Assembly: GCA_018340805.1 (NCBI GenBank)
Contig: JACMZG010001908.1
Location: forward strand, 12,691,482-12,755,481
Length of the DNA: 64,000 nucleotides
From: Microvelia longipes
Lineage: Eukaryota > Arthropoda > Insecta > Hemiptera > Veliidae
Direction: 5' to 3'
This document shows positions 11,990 to 22,544 of the stretch, in pieces. The notes under the pieces are model-generated. The model did not search any database and was not told the DNA's origin. It saw nothing but the letters and a program-made list of their open reading frames with translations. How positions within the stretch are numbered: position 1 is the stretch's first letter; each line of letters opens with the position of its first letter. The position numbers and the translations under genes are program-made.

Positions 11990-12260
11990 ACTGAATCCAG
12001 TAGCTCAGTGGTAGGTTGCCATTGAACCTGGAAGTCGAGGAGTTTAAATCCAGCCGGGGGGGGGGCATTAATATAAGGCATATCCCTTGTACCGTACACT
12101 CGGGAAGTCTTGAATTCAAAGCCGGCCAACCCAGCCAGGGTTTTACGTGGTTTCCTTGGCTACTAATACACGCAAATGCGGGGTTGGATCTAGTTTCATC
12201 TGAGACAAGCCTGGATCGACGTTTCCGTTATTTCCAGCTCACGAAAAGTCAAGGTTCGTA
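11990..12260 (+). mobile_element. Candidate tRNA-headed SINE, plus strand
   Basis: GTAGCTCAGTGGTAG at about 12000 resembles an RNA polymerase III A box, and GGAGTTTAAATCCAG at about 12039-12053 a degraded B box with tRNA-like spacing. A G-run and a body with CCAGCCAGGGTTTTACGTGG and TTTCCTTGGCTACTAATACA follow. Several arthropod SINE bodies look similar in style, but no family name is claimed. Confidence 0.6.
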
Positions 12261-13715
12261 GACTTAGTCAAGTTCGTAGTCAAGTAACGTAGACACGTAT
12301 GCCTAGAAAGAAAGTGCTCAGTTCTTGAAGACAGATGTCTCCTAGCACTGCGGAGCTTAGACTTTCAGGTCAGGGCTAAATAATGAGTTAGTGCACACTG
12401 ACATCAAGGTTGTTTGACTTCTCTGGCGTTGGGTGACGCTTGACTACTCAGAGAGGTGATCGATCTAACTAGACTCTGGTGGTCCTAGAGGAGCTGATAA
12501 GATTAATAAAACTGATTGAACGAGTGCGGGTCAGGTGAGACTAATGTGATCAAAGGAACTAGTAAGACTAGAAGAATTAAGCACACTGTGAACTGGTAGT
12601 CGGCGCTAGTCAAAATGGTGAGCTAAGCCAGAGTTCAGCTGGTCTAGATGAACTAGTCAGATTGTGAAAAAGGTGCAGGAACTACTAGCCTGAGCGGTGA
12701 GTTTGGATAGATGGTTAGGCTAAAAGAACTAGGCAAACTATGAACTGGTCATATGTGCAACCATGTACGGAGAGTGTGCTTCCTAGATGATTGAGTGTGT
12801 ACAAACTCTGGGGTGGATTAGTCGAGAGAGGGAAAACACTAATATGACCCTACGGGTTTATGCGATAAATAAATATTATATTTAACTCCCTCTGTTCATG
12901 AAAAATAGTTTTAGACATTAACTCCCGATAAGACAAGTATTTCAATTAAGCCTACTCGTTCTACAGGTATAAATTTGTTAAAATGTATTCCTGAACTCCA
13001 GTTAAATACAGACCATCCATCAAAACCCATTAATAACATTAGGTCTATTTTAATGCTACGTTTCAACGACAACTCAACCTCAAACGAACTTCAAATAGCA
13101 TTAAACTATCCGGGTTAATTAATTAAAAGGTCAAGCATCAATATCATCAATATTAATCGGCAGTTAATACGAAGTTTCATAATCAAAATATTAATATGCT
13201 AAAAAAATCCATTTTAACAATGATAATAAATATAATCAGTGTTAAAGAAAAGCATTAAATAGCATTAATACATACGCGCTAAAACTTGGAAAATCCGAAC
13301 TCAAGCAAAACAGCGGTCCAGTGTTTATGTGATTCATATATAGGGAAAACTAATTAATTTAAAATCTCTAAGCCTGTGGGCTAAAGGACAAGGGCTTTAC
13401 AGGCAAAGGGCTGAATAATTATTAACTTTATATTTAATAAAATAAGGGCTTTCTTGCGTTTTACAGCCCACTAAAACCCTTCTAGTAATATATTATATTA
13501 CGAATAAAATAAATTTGATATTTATTTTATATTTTAACAATCCCCTGTTTTTAGTAATAAAAGATTATTATTATATAAAATTCAAATAAAATATACAGTT
13601 CATTTAAATAATTAGAATGAACATGGCTAAAAAATTATATGATACTATAAATACAGAGAGAGTTGTACTCAAACTATCAATTTTAAAAAATCATAAAACT
13701 CGGAAAAATGTTACG
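12261..13715. other. Unassigned DNA; weak degenerate repeat at 12420-12770
   Basis: Between about 12420 and 12770 words such as GAACTAGT, AGACTAG and GAACTGGTC recur irregularly, suggesting a very old tandem repeat. The rest, to 13715, is AT-rich without recognised features. Confidence 0.45.
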
Positions 13716-13719
13716 ACCT

Positions 13720-14165
13720 GATTGACATTTTGCACACATGTAGCCATTATTAGATTTACATATGTGCTAAGTTTCATCTTATAACCAGCATTAGTTCAAT
13801 TCTTATAATTGTACAATTTTACAATGGTACAATTAAATTGGGTTGAAATTTGGTATAAGAGTATACCTTTACGTAACAAATAAATACATACTAAGTTTTG
13901 TTTCAATACGACAAGTATATCTATAGTTTTTGTTGGATCATAAAAGATAAGCAGCATCGATTGAGGTCAGTGTCTGGATGGGTGACCGCAGAAACTTAAA
14001 CCAATGAACTTACTATTTGAGGACGAGCGAAGCAAGTCCATGGACGGGTTTCAAAATACATTTAACGATTTGTATATTCTTATAACGCGCGAAGCGAGTG
14101 CGAAGTAGAAAGGATGAACGTAGCGAATCCGATGTGATGAGGAAAAGTTCCGAGGTACCTCGAAC
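13720..14165 (-). repeat. Dispersed family A, minus-strand copy
   Basis: Reads, reversed, as the family A 5' part: AAGTTCCGAGGTACC, ACATCGGATTCGCTACG, CGCTTCGCTCGTCC-like words, a GGTCACCC segment and a TTGATCCAACAAAAA-like segment. The 3' hairpin end is absent. Compare the copies at 14655, 22545, 38500 and 56180. Confidence 0.8.
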
Positions 14166-14640
14166 ATCGCTTTTTTATCAACATAAAGTATTGAAGTTAT
14201 AAAAATACAATGAGTGCGAGTGAGTTGGAGATAGTTTGGAGAGAAAGGGTAGATGATATTTCAATGGGCTGTATCTTACATACGAAGGCAGTTTAAAAAT
14301 AAAAATATAATAAATAATAATAATAAATAAAATAAAATAATAAATAAAAAGAAACTTTAAAATTAATTAGGCCTAAAATACTTGTTTTTAGCGCTTAAAC
14401 TTTTATTTATTATTTTTTTGAAACTTGAATTTGAAACTTTTTTCAGTGTAAAATAGTTATATTAGTTTTACCATTTTGCTGAGTCAGCATATTGTCTAGC
14501 CCGGACTATCATGATAAGGTTTTAGAAAGAGCCGTCTTAAGAGAAGAAGTAGTACTAGTAATAAACTAACATGTTATACTAACATTGCAACTAATCTCCC
14601 TTGATATAACTTCCTCATTTTGCTTGACCTCGTCAACTGC
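14166..14640. other. AT-rich spacer between family A copies
   Basis: Includes a degenerate AATAAATAATAA tract at about 14300-14345. No gene recognised. Confidence 0.5.
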
Positions 14641-14654
14641 TGGGTTATTTTTCT

Positions 14655-15475
14655 TCATTGAAGTTTAAAGTAAAAAACCGGGTATGGGATATCTCGGAAC
14701 TTTTTCTCAATACATCGGATTCGCTACGCTTATCCTATCTGCTTTGGACTAGCTCCGCTCGTCCTCAGAAATGCAGTTCATCAAATTTATACAGCAACGT
14801 CCTTTTTGACTCACTTCGCTCGTCTTCAGATAGTAAAAGCATCCGTATCATTCTCAGCGGTCACCCATACAGCAATGACCACGCTCAATGCTCCTTCACT
14901 TTTATGATCGAACAAAAGTCATGAATATACTTGTCGTATTAAAACAAAACTGTGTGTACTTATTTATTAGGTAATAAAATGTTTCAACTCAAAATTTCAA
15001 CTTAATTGGACCATTTCCCCATTTTCGACAATTTAAAAAAAAACCTATACAAGCCATTTAATAAAAATAGAACTAATGCTGATAATGAGATGAAAATTAG
15101 CACATATGTTAGTCTTATGCATAGTCACATAATTATTAAATCTCAATCCGAACGCTGCATTTTCCCGCGTTTTAGGAACTTTCGAAATTTTTGTTGAGTC
15201 ATTATTGCAGGTTAATGACGACATAAAAAGTTATTTTCTACAGTAGTTATCAACTACAGCGGTTGACTGATTATTGTACAGAATTTCAACTTTCTAGCAT
15301 AAATACACTGAGCGCTACGATGATAACACACACAAATACAGACAGACAACTTTGCGAAAACAACTCAGGAGGCCTTAAAAACGCCTGAAACTGATAATTC
15401 CGGTTTTATCCTGGCTTCGGATTTTTTTGCAAACACAATATTTTTCCTACATACTTATGGTATAAATGAGGAAAA
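14655..15475 (+). repeat. Dispersed family A, near full-length copy
   Basis: The ~800-bp order of landmarks is: GGGTATGGGATATCTCGGAA, ACATCGGATTCGCTACGC, CACTTCGCTCGTC, GCGGTCACCCATA, AAAAGTCATGAATATACTTG, TTAATGACG, CACACACAAATACAGACAG, CAACTCAGGAGGCC, and an end TACTTATGGTATAAATGAGG followed by AAAAGTAAAAA. The last part can fold (TTTTCCT..AGG..AAAA). No protein is encoded. Open frames inside are incidental. Confidence 0.85.
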
Positions 15476-15499
15476 GTAAAAACATAATAAAATAAAAAA

Positions 15500-16290
<791 letters not shown>

Positions 16291-16885
16291 ATATTTTTCC
16301 TATTTACTAAAAAAATCCCTTTTTTTCCTATTTGTGTTTTTAAGACAATGATGATGGCCGATACACTGATTTATAACTTTATACATTTTTGATTAATAAC
16401 ATTTTTAAAAATCAAAACGCCAATCCTGTTCTGTATTTATACAAAATGGCCCTTTTATCGCATCATGATATCGCTTTGCTGTTAGCCCTACATAAGTTAT
16501 CTCTAAACTAAGAAAGCTTAATTTTACAGTAAGGCATGTGTTATTTCTAGCTAAAAGCTACAGAAACTTGTTAATATAGTCACGTCTTTTCTGTGTATTA
16601 CAAAATACCTACCTACATTTAGAATTATAATGTATAAGGCACTATTTTCTATGTTAACACCTTTTGGATTCTAACTAACTTCAAAAATGCTATCCTTTAC
16701 GTTTTCTACTTTTTGATTTCTTTGACTAGATGGTAATTTATGTATTGTACAAATTTTAAACTAAATAATATATTTATTTGTTTTTTAGAGAGATAATGGA
16801 TGGAGTCTTGGACAGGCTAAATCAGCTTTGATATTGTGGCTAATATTTGGTCAAAATAGTATATATTCTGGCTTTAGCTTATACA
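16291..16885. other. AT-rich stretch, no feature recognised
   Basis: No gene or repeat is recognised. Confidence 0.5.
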
Positions 16886-16914
16886 GGTCTTCGTGTGGCC
16901 ATATTACGAGGAAA

Positions 16915-17062
16915 CAATTATGGTGACAAATATGAACGAACGGCTTATGATGAAGGATAAGTCTTTTGGTTGTGAGGTTAGAACAGCAATGTGACGAAAG
17001 ATTAGTCTTTTGATTGTAATGTCAGAATGGTAATGTGATGAAGGATTAGTCTTTTAGTTTTA
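16915..17062. repeat. Three degenerate ~60-bp tandem units
   Basis: GATGAAGGATAAGTCTTTTGG, GACGAAAGATTAGTCTTTTG and GATGAAGGATTAGTCTTTTAG occur at a spacing of about 60 bp, with related sequence between them. Confidence 0.75.
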
Positions 17063-17839
17063 TACATGAAAAAAAGAGTTTTATTTGTTAAAATTTTCTC
17101 CCTTCTAGAAGGAAAATTTTGTACGTACCACGGAAGGAAACAGTCATTACACCACCCCTCTTTAAATTCTTACTTAGGCATCGGGAATAAACATAGGTAA
17201 AACATACTAGGCCAAGGAGTATCACCACTGGGTGATTCCTCCAATCAAATCTACCAAGTCACTTTAACCAGCATGAGCACTATGTCAAATACATTTATTG
17301 TAGACAATAATCAATGAAGTTAAAAAAAATTGCCAGAACAAATGAGGTCGATTTAACAATGAGTCGAGAAAACATTAATGTTTTAAAAATACTTACACAC
17401 ACAGCCTAGATTCAATTTACTATTACATTACAAACAATTCAAATAACAAACAAATAGTCGTATGATTCACAAAGTACTCTAATTAATTCAAAAATTCAAT
17501 AGTAGAAATTAAAAAACCGAAACGCAAAATATCATGTTTAATTTTATCTCTCTCCGAGTAAAGGTTTTACAGCATCTTTGTATTTTGTAACCAACAAATA
17601 AAAGTCAATACATCCAATGAGTTAGGCTCTGGTTGCAGCCTATTGTTTTCCAACACAATACATCCATTTTTATCACTCTATTTTTAATTGGAAAATTGAT
17701 ACTTTTTATTTCCTTAAAAAAAATAACGTAGGAGTGCCATTATAAAACAAAACAAGACTTGAAGGTTTATAATTATTTTATCTACGATAGATACGAAATA
17801 TTAACATTACATGTCTATCAACTTGCACCAAAAATAAGT
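17063..17839. other. AT-rich stretch, no feature recognised
   Basis: A short hairpin (AAAATTTTCTCCCTTC / GAAGGAAAATTTT) lies at about 17087-17118. Nothing else is recognised before the 316-bp array. Confidence 0.5.
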
Positions 17840-17853
17840 CTTTACATGGTTAT
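17840..17853. other. Left 14-bp flanking direct repeat (CTTTACATGGTTAT)
   Basis: The same 14 bases occur at 22139-22152, on the same strand, immediately outside the other end of the head-to-head array. This is what a target-site duplication of the whole 4.3-kb block would look like. Confidence 0.8.
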
Positions 17854-18019
17854 ATCACTTGATACTACCGAGTTTTGCAAAACATGAATAGTTGACACAA
17901 TACAATTGTGCGAGAGACACCTAGGAAATGTAACAAGCAAAATGCAATGCTACATCTGGGAACTGTTCCATCATTCGACATTCGTCATCATTGATGGCTC
18001 GACATAATGTCATGTCCCA

Positions 18020-18060
18020 CTCTGTTTCGTTACGTCTAACTCATCAGGGCGCCGACAGAG
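18020..18060 (-). ncRNA. Hammerhead ribozyme motif, left-arm unit 1
   Basis: Same 41-base motif as described at 20397-20437, on the minus strand, with all core residues present. Confidence 0.75.
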
Positions 18061-18335
18061 CCTGAACTCACTCTGACCTTCAATTAATTCCGAAGAATAT
18101 AATGTGAAGTACTTACCAGAGACGAGCGGTGCTCTCTTACCGCCATCATGCATGGCAAGCAAAACATATATCACTTGATACTACCGAGTTTTGCAAAACA
18201 TGAATAGTTGACACAATACAATTGTGCGAGAGACACCTAGGAAATGTAACAAGCAAAATGCAATGCTACATCTGGGAACTGTTCCATCATTCGACATTCG
18301 TCATCATTGATGGCTCGACATAATGTCATGTCCCA

Positions 18336-18374
18336 CTGTTTCGTTACGTCTAACTCATCAGGGCGCCGACAGAG
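18336..18374 (-). ncRNA. Hammerhead ribozyme motif, left-arm unit 2, stem III shortened
   Basis: Core residues are intact. Two bases are missing from the 3' strand of stem III, leaving about four pairs instead of six. Confidence 0.65.
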
Positions 18375-18650
18375 CCTGAACTCACTCTGACCTTCAATTT
18401 ATTCCGAAGAATATAATGTGAAGTACTTACCAGAGACGAGCGGTGCTCTCTTACCGCCATCATGCATGGCAAGCAAAAACATATATCACTTGATACTACC
18501 GAGTTTTGCAAAACATGAATAGTTGACACAATATAATTGTGCGAGAGACACCTAGGAAATGTAACAAGCAAAATGCAATGCTACATCTGGGAACTGTTCC
18601 ATCATTCGACATTCGTCATCATTGATGGCTCGACATAATGTCATGTCCCA

Positions 18651-18691
18651 CTCTGTTTCGTTACGTCTAACTCATCAGGGCGCCGACAGAG
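18651..18691 (-). ncRNA. Hammerhead ribozyme motif, left-arm unit 3
   Basis: Complete motif on the minus strand, identical to the reference copy at 20397. Confidence 0.75.
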
Positions 18692-18966
18692 CCTGAACTC
18701 ACTCTGACCTTCAATTAATTCCGAAGAATATAATGTGAAGTACTTACCAGAGACGAGCGGTGCTCTCTTACCGCCATCATGCATGGCAAGCAAAACATAT
18801 ATCATTTGATACTACCGAGTTTTGCAAAACATGAATAGTTGACACAATATAATTGTGCGAGAGACACCTAGGAAATGTAACAAGCAAAATGCAATGCTAC
18901 ATCTGGGAACTGTTCCATCATTCGACATTCGTCATCATTGATGGCTCGACATAATGTCATGTCCCA

Positions 18967-19007
18967 CTCTGTTTCGTTACGTCTAACTCATCAGGGCGCC
19001 GACAGAG
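18967..19007 (-). ncRNA. Hammerhead ribozyme motif, left-arm unit 4
   Basis: Complete motif on the minus strand, identical to the reference copy at 20397. Confidence 0.75.
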
Positions 19008-19282
19008 CCTGAACTCACTCTGACCTTCAATTAATTCCGAAGAATATAATGTGAAGTACTTACCAGAGACGAGCGGTGCTCTCTTACCGCCATCATGCAT
19101 GGCAAGCAAAACATATATCACTTGATACTACCGAGTTTTGCAAAACATGAATAGTTGACACAATACAATTGTGCGAGAGACACCTAGGAAATGTAACAAG
19201 CAAAATGCAATGCTACATCTGGGAACTGTTCCATCATTCGACATTCGTCATCATTGATGGCTCGACATAATGTCATGTCCCA

Positions 19283-19323
19283 CTCTGTTTCGTTACGTCT
19301 AACTCATCAGGGCGCCGACAGAG
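19283..19323 (-). ncRNA. Hammerhead ribozyme motif, left-arm unit 5
   Basis: Complete motif on the minus strand, identical to the reference copy at 20397. Confidence 0.75.
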
Positions 19324-19597
19324 CCTGAACTCACTCTGACCTTCAATTAATTCCGAAGAATATAATGTGAAGTACTTACCAGAGACGAGCGGTGCTCTCT
19401 TACCGCCATCATGCATGGCAAGCAAAACATATATCACTTGATACTACCGAGTTTTGCAAACATGAATAGTTGACACAATACAATTGTGCGAGAGACACCT
19501 AGGAAATGTAACAAGCAAAATGCAATGCTACATCTGGGAACTGTTCCATCATTCGACATTCGTCATCATTGATGGCTCGACATAATGTCATGTCCCA

Positions 19598-19638
19598 CTC
19601 TGTTTCGTTACGTCTAACTCATCAGGGCGCCGACAGAG
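19598..19638 (-). ncRNA. Hammerhead ribozyme motif, left-arm unit 6
   Basis: Complete motif on the minus strand. It is the last in the left arm, because the seventh unit is cut off before the motif. Confidence 0.75.
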
Positions 19639-20081
19639 CCTGAACTCACTCTGACCTTCAATTAATTCCGAAGAATATAATGTGAAGTACTTACCAGAGA
19701 CGAGCGGTGCTCTCTTACCGCCATCATGCATGGCAAGCAAAACATATATCACTTGATACTACCGAGTTTTGCAAAACATGAATAGTTGACACAATACAAT
19801 TGTGCGAGAGACACCTAGGAAATGTAACAAGCAAAATGCAATGCTACATCTGGGAACTGTTCCATCATTGATGTAGCATTGCATTTTGCTTGTTACATTT
19901 CCTAGGTGTCTCTCGCACAATTGTATTGTGTCAACTATTCATGTTTTGCAAAACTCGGTAGTATCAAGTGATATATGTTTTGCTTGCCATGCATGATGGC
20001 GGTAAGAGAGCACCGCTCGTCTCTGGTAAGTACTTCACATTATATTCTTCGGAATTAATTGAAGGTCAGAGTGAGTTCAGG

Positions 20082-20121
20082 CTCTGTCGGCGCCCTGATG
20101 AGTTAGACGTAACGAAACAGA
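20082..20121 (+). ncRNA. Hammerhead ribozyme motif, right-arm unit 1, one base short
   Basis: Core intact. One G is missing at the outer end of stem III, leaving five pairs. It could be real or an assembly indel. Confidence 0.7.
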
Positions 20122-20396
20122 TGGGACATGACATTATGTCGAGCCATCAATGATGACGAATGTCGAATGATGGAACAGTTCCCAGATGTAGCATTGCATT
20201 TTGCTTGTTACATTTCCTAGGTGTCTCTCGCACAATTGTATTGTGTCAACTATTCATGTTTTGCAAAACTCGGTAGTATCAAGTGATATATGTTTTGCTT
20301 GCCATGCATGATGGCGGTAAGAGAGCACCGCTCGTCTCTGGTAAGTACTTCACATTATATTCTTCGGAATTAATTGAAGGTCAGAGTGAGTTCAGG

Positions 20397-20437
20397 CTCT
20401 GTCGGCGCCCTGATGAGTTAGACGTAACGAAACAGAG
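20397..20437 (+). ncRNA. Hammerhead ribozyme motif (reference copy, right-arm unit 2)
   Basis: In order: stem III strand CUCUGU (20397-20402), whose last two bases with C20403 form the GUC cleavage triplet; GGCGCC (20404-20409) in the place of stem I; CUGAUGA (20410-20416); stem II GUUA/UAAC closing a GACG loop (20417-20428); GAA (20429-20431); and the complementary stem III strand ACAGAG (20432-20437), which starts with A15.1. All conserved core bases are present, including the G10.1-C11.1 pair. Cleavage would fall after C20403. The oddity is stem I: a six-base palindrome without a loop cannot form in one molecule, so activity would need two motifs to pair through GGCGCC. Helix pairing and core were read by eye; activity is not shown. 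Confidence 0.8.
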
Positions 20438-20710
20438 TGGGACATGACATTATGTCGAGCCATCAATGATGACGAATGTCGAATGATGGAACAGTTCCCA
20501 GATGTAGCATTGCATTTTGCTTGTTACATTTCCTAGGTGTCTCTCGCAATTATATTGTGTCAACTATTCATGTTTTGCAAAACTCGGTAGTATCAAGTGA
20601 TATATGTTTTGCTTGCCATGCATGATGGCGGTAAGAGAGCACCGCTCGTCTCTGGTAAGTACTTCACATTATATTCTTCGGAATTAATTGAAGGTCAGAG
20701 TGAGTTCAGG

Positions 20711-20751
20711 CTCTGTCGGCGCCCTGATGAGTTAGACGTAACGAAACAGAG
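20711..20751 (+). ncRNA. Hammerhead ribozyme motif, right-arm unit 3
   Basis: Complete motif identical to the copy at 20397. Confidence 0.75.
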
Positions 20752-21026
20752 TGGGACATGACATTAAGTCGAGCCATCAATGATGACGAATGTCGAATGA
20801 TGGAACAGTTCCCAGATGTAGCATTGCATTTTGCTTGTTACATTTCCTAGGTGTCTCTCGCACAATTGTATTGTGTCAACTATTCATGTTTTGCAAAACT
20901 CGGTAGTATCAAGTGATATATGTTTTGCTTGCCATGCATGATGGCGGTAAGAGAGCACCGCTCGTCTCTGGTAAGTACTTCACATTATATTCTTCGGAAT
21001 TAATTGAAGGTCAGAGTGAGTTCAGG

Positions 21027-21067
21027 CTCTGTCGGCGCCCTGATGAGTTAGACGTAACGAAACAGAG
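21027..21067 (+). ncRNA. Hammerhead ribozyme motif, right-arm unit 4
   Basis: Complete motif identical to the copy at 20397. Confidence 0.75.
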
Positions 21068-21341
21068 TGGGACATGACATTATGTCGAGCCATCAATGAT
21101 GACGAATGTCGAATGATGGAACAGTTCCCAGATGTAGCATTGCATTTTGCTTGTTACATTTCCTAGGTGTCTCTCGCACAATTGTATTGTGTCAACTATT
21201 CATGTTTTGCAAAACTCGGTAGTATCAAGTGATATATGTTTGCTTGCCATGCATGATGGCGGTAAGAGAGCACCGCTCGTCTCTGGTAAGTACTTCACAT
21301 TATATTCTTCGGAATTAATTGAAGGTCAGAGTGAGTTCAGG

Positions 21342-21382
21342 CTCTGTCGGCGCCCTGATGAGTTAGACGTAACGAAACAGAG
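21342..21382 (+). ncRNA. Hammerhead ribozyme motif, right-arm unit 5
   Basis: Complete motif identical to the copy at 20397. Confidence 0.75.
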
Positions 21383-21657
21383 TGGGACATGACATTATGT
21401 CGAGCCATCAATGATGACGAATGTCGAATGATGGAACAGTTCCCAGATGTAGCATTGCATTTTGCTTGTTACATTTCCTAGGTGTCTCTCGCACAATTGT
21501 ATTGTGTCAACTATTCATGTTTTGCAAAACTCGGTAGTATCAAGTGATATATGTTTTGCTTGCCATGCATGATGGCGGTAAGAGAGCACCGCTCGTCTCT
21601 GGTAAGTACTTCACATTATATTCTTCGGAATTAATTGAAGGTCAGAGTGAGTTCAGG

Positions 21658-21698
21658 CTCTGTCGGCGCCCTGATGAGTTAGACGTAACGAAACAGAG
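21658..21698 (+). ncRNA. Hammerhead ribozyme motif, right-arm unit 6
   Basis: Complete motif identical to the copy at 20397. Confidence 0.75.
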
Positions 21699-21973
21699 TG
21701 GGACATGACATTATGTCGAGCCATCAATGATGACGAATGTCGAATGATGGAACAGTTCCCAGATGTAGCATTGCATTTTGCTTGTTACATTTCCTAGGTG
21801 TCTCTCGCACAATTGTATTGTGTCAACTATTCATGTTTTGCAAAACTCGGTAGTATCAAGTGATATATGTTTTGCTTGCCATGCATGATGGCGGTAAGAG
21901 AGCACCGCTCGTCTCTGGTAAGTACTTCACATTATATTCTTCGGAATTAATTGAAGGTCAGAGTGAGTTCAGG

Positions 21974-22014
21974 CTCTGTCGGCGCCCTGATGAGTTAGAC
22001 GTAACGAAACAGAG
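21974..22014 (+). ncRNA. Hammerhead ribozyme motif, right-arm unit 7
   Basis: Complete motif identical to the copy at 20397. It is the last before the right end of the block. Confidence 0.75.
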
Positions 22015-22138
22015 TGGGACATGACATTATGTCGAGCCATCAATGATGACGAATGTCGAATGATGGAACAGTTCCCAGATGTAGCATTGCATTTTGCTTG
22101 TTACATTTCCTAGGTGTCTCTCGCACAATTGTATTGTG

Positions 22139-22152
22139 CTTTACATGGTTAT
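22139..22152. other. Right 14-bp flanking direct repeat (CTTTACATGGTTAT)
   Basis: Partner of 17840-17853, on the same strand, directly after the last repeat base. Confidence 0.8.
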
Positions 22153-22540
22153 TTTTAGGTATTTGAAACATTATTCAGACCATTATTTTAATTTAGTTAG
22201 ACTATCTTAACGGTATGTAAGTTTTTACCTCTTTTTTCTTATTTAATATTTTTAACAGCATGAGTAGTTTTTTTAGTTTTGTTGACTTCCCTGTTTATTA
22301 TGAATTATTCACTTATAAAAGGTTTTTATTTTTAGGTATTAATGTGTAACATAAATGTGCTCAGTATGGAGCGAAATATAGTTCTATAAAAACAATATTG
22401 TCTCATTTGTGCCCACTCATCACTACTTCTTACTTTTGGCATTAGTGCCAAAAATAAAAGGAATTCTTCTCCGTAACTCCTTATCAATGAATTTGTTATT
22501 CATATCACTACGTGTTGCCAGTTTGAAATTTTATGCGTAA
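22153..22540. other. AT-rich spacer, no feature recognised
   Basis: No gene recognised. CTTTTGGCATTAGTGCCAAAA at about 22432-22452 is a small palindrome. Confidence 0.5.
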
Positions 22541-22544
22541 AAAA

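Larger units (their letters stand above)
17854..22138. mobile_element. Hammerhead-bearing foldback array, 316-bp units head to head
   Basis: The left arm (17854-19869) has six complete units and one partial. Unit starts are near 17854, 18170, 18485, 18801, 19117, 19433 and 19748. Orientation flips at 19843-19877, where GCTACATC and GATGTAGC face each other across 19 bases. The right arm (19870-22138) has about 7.2 units, with landmarks every 314-316 bp. Units are nearly identical, differing by single-base indels and rare substitutions. Each unit has a hammerhead motif, sense on the minus strand in the left arm and on the plus strand in the right arm. The 14-bp direct repeats outside suggest the block inserted as a unit. 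It encodes no protein. The closest known concept is the animal retrozyme (hammerhead-bearing non-autonomous retroelement); the head-to-head layout is not typical of that description as I know it. Confidence 0.85.

Noticed and set aside
20429..20480. Alternative hammerhead fold using TGTC near 20454-20457 as cleavage site, with GGCTC/GAGCC as stem I
   Set aside because: Stem III would have only three pairs, and the stem I pairing would not abut the core (ten unpaired bases before CUGAUGA).
18350..21392. Open frames of 61-81 codons in the 316-bp units (for example 19968, 21147)
   Set aside because: They exist because the repeat unit lacks stops in one frame. They differ in length between units and overlap the ribozyme, with no protein-family signal.
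17854..22138. CRISPR-like array
   Set aside because: The 316-bp units are contiguous and identical without spacers, and all other content is eukaryotic.
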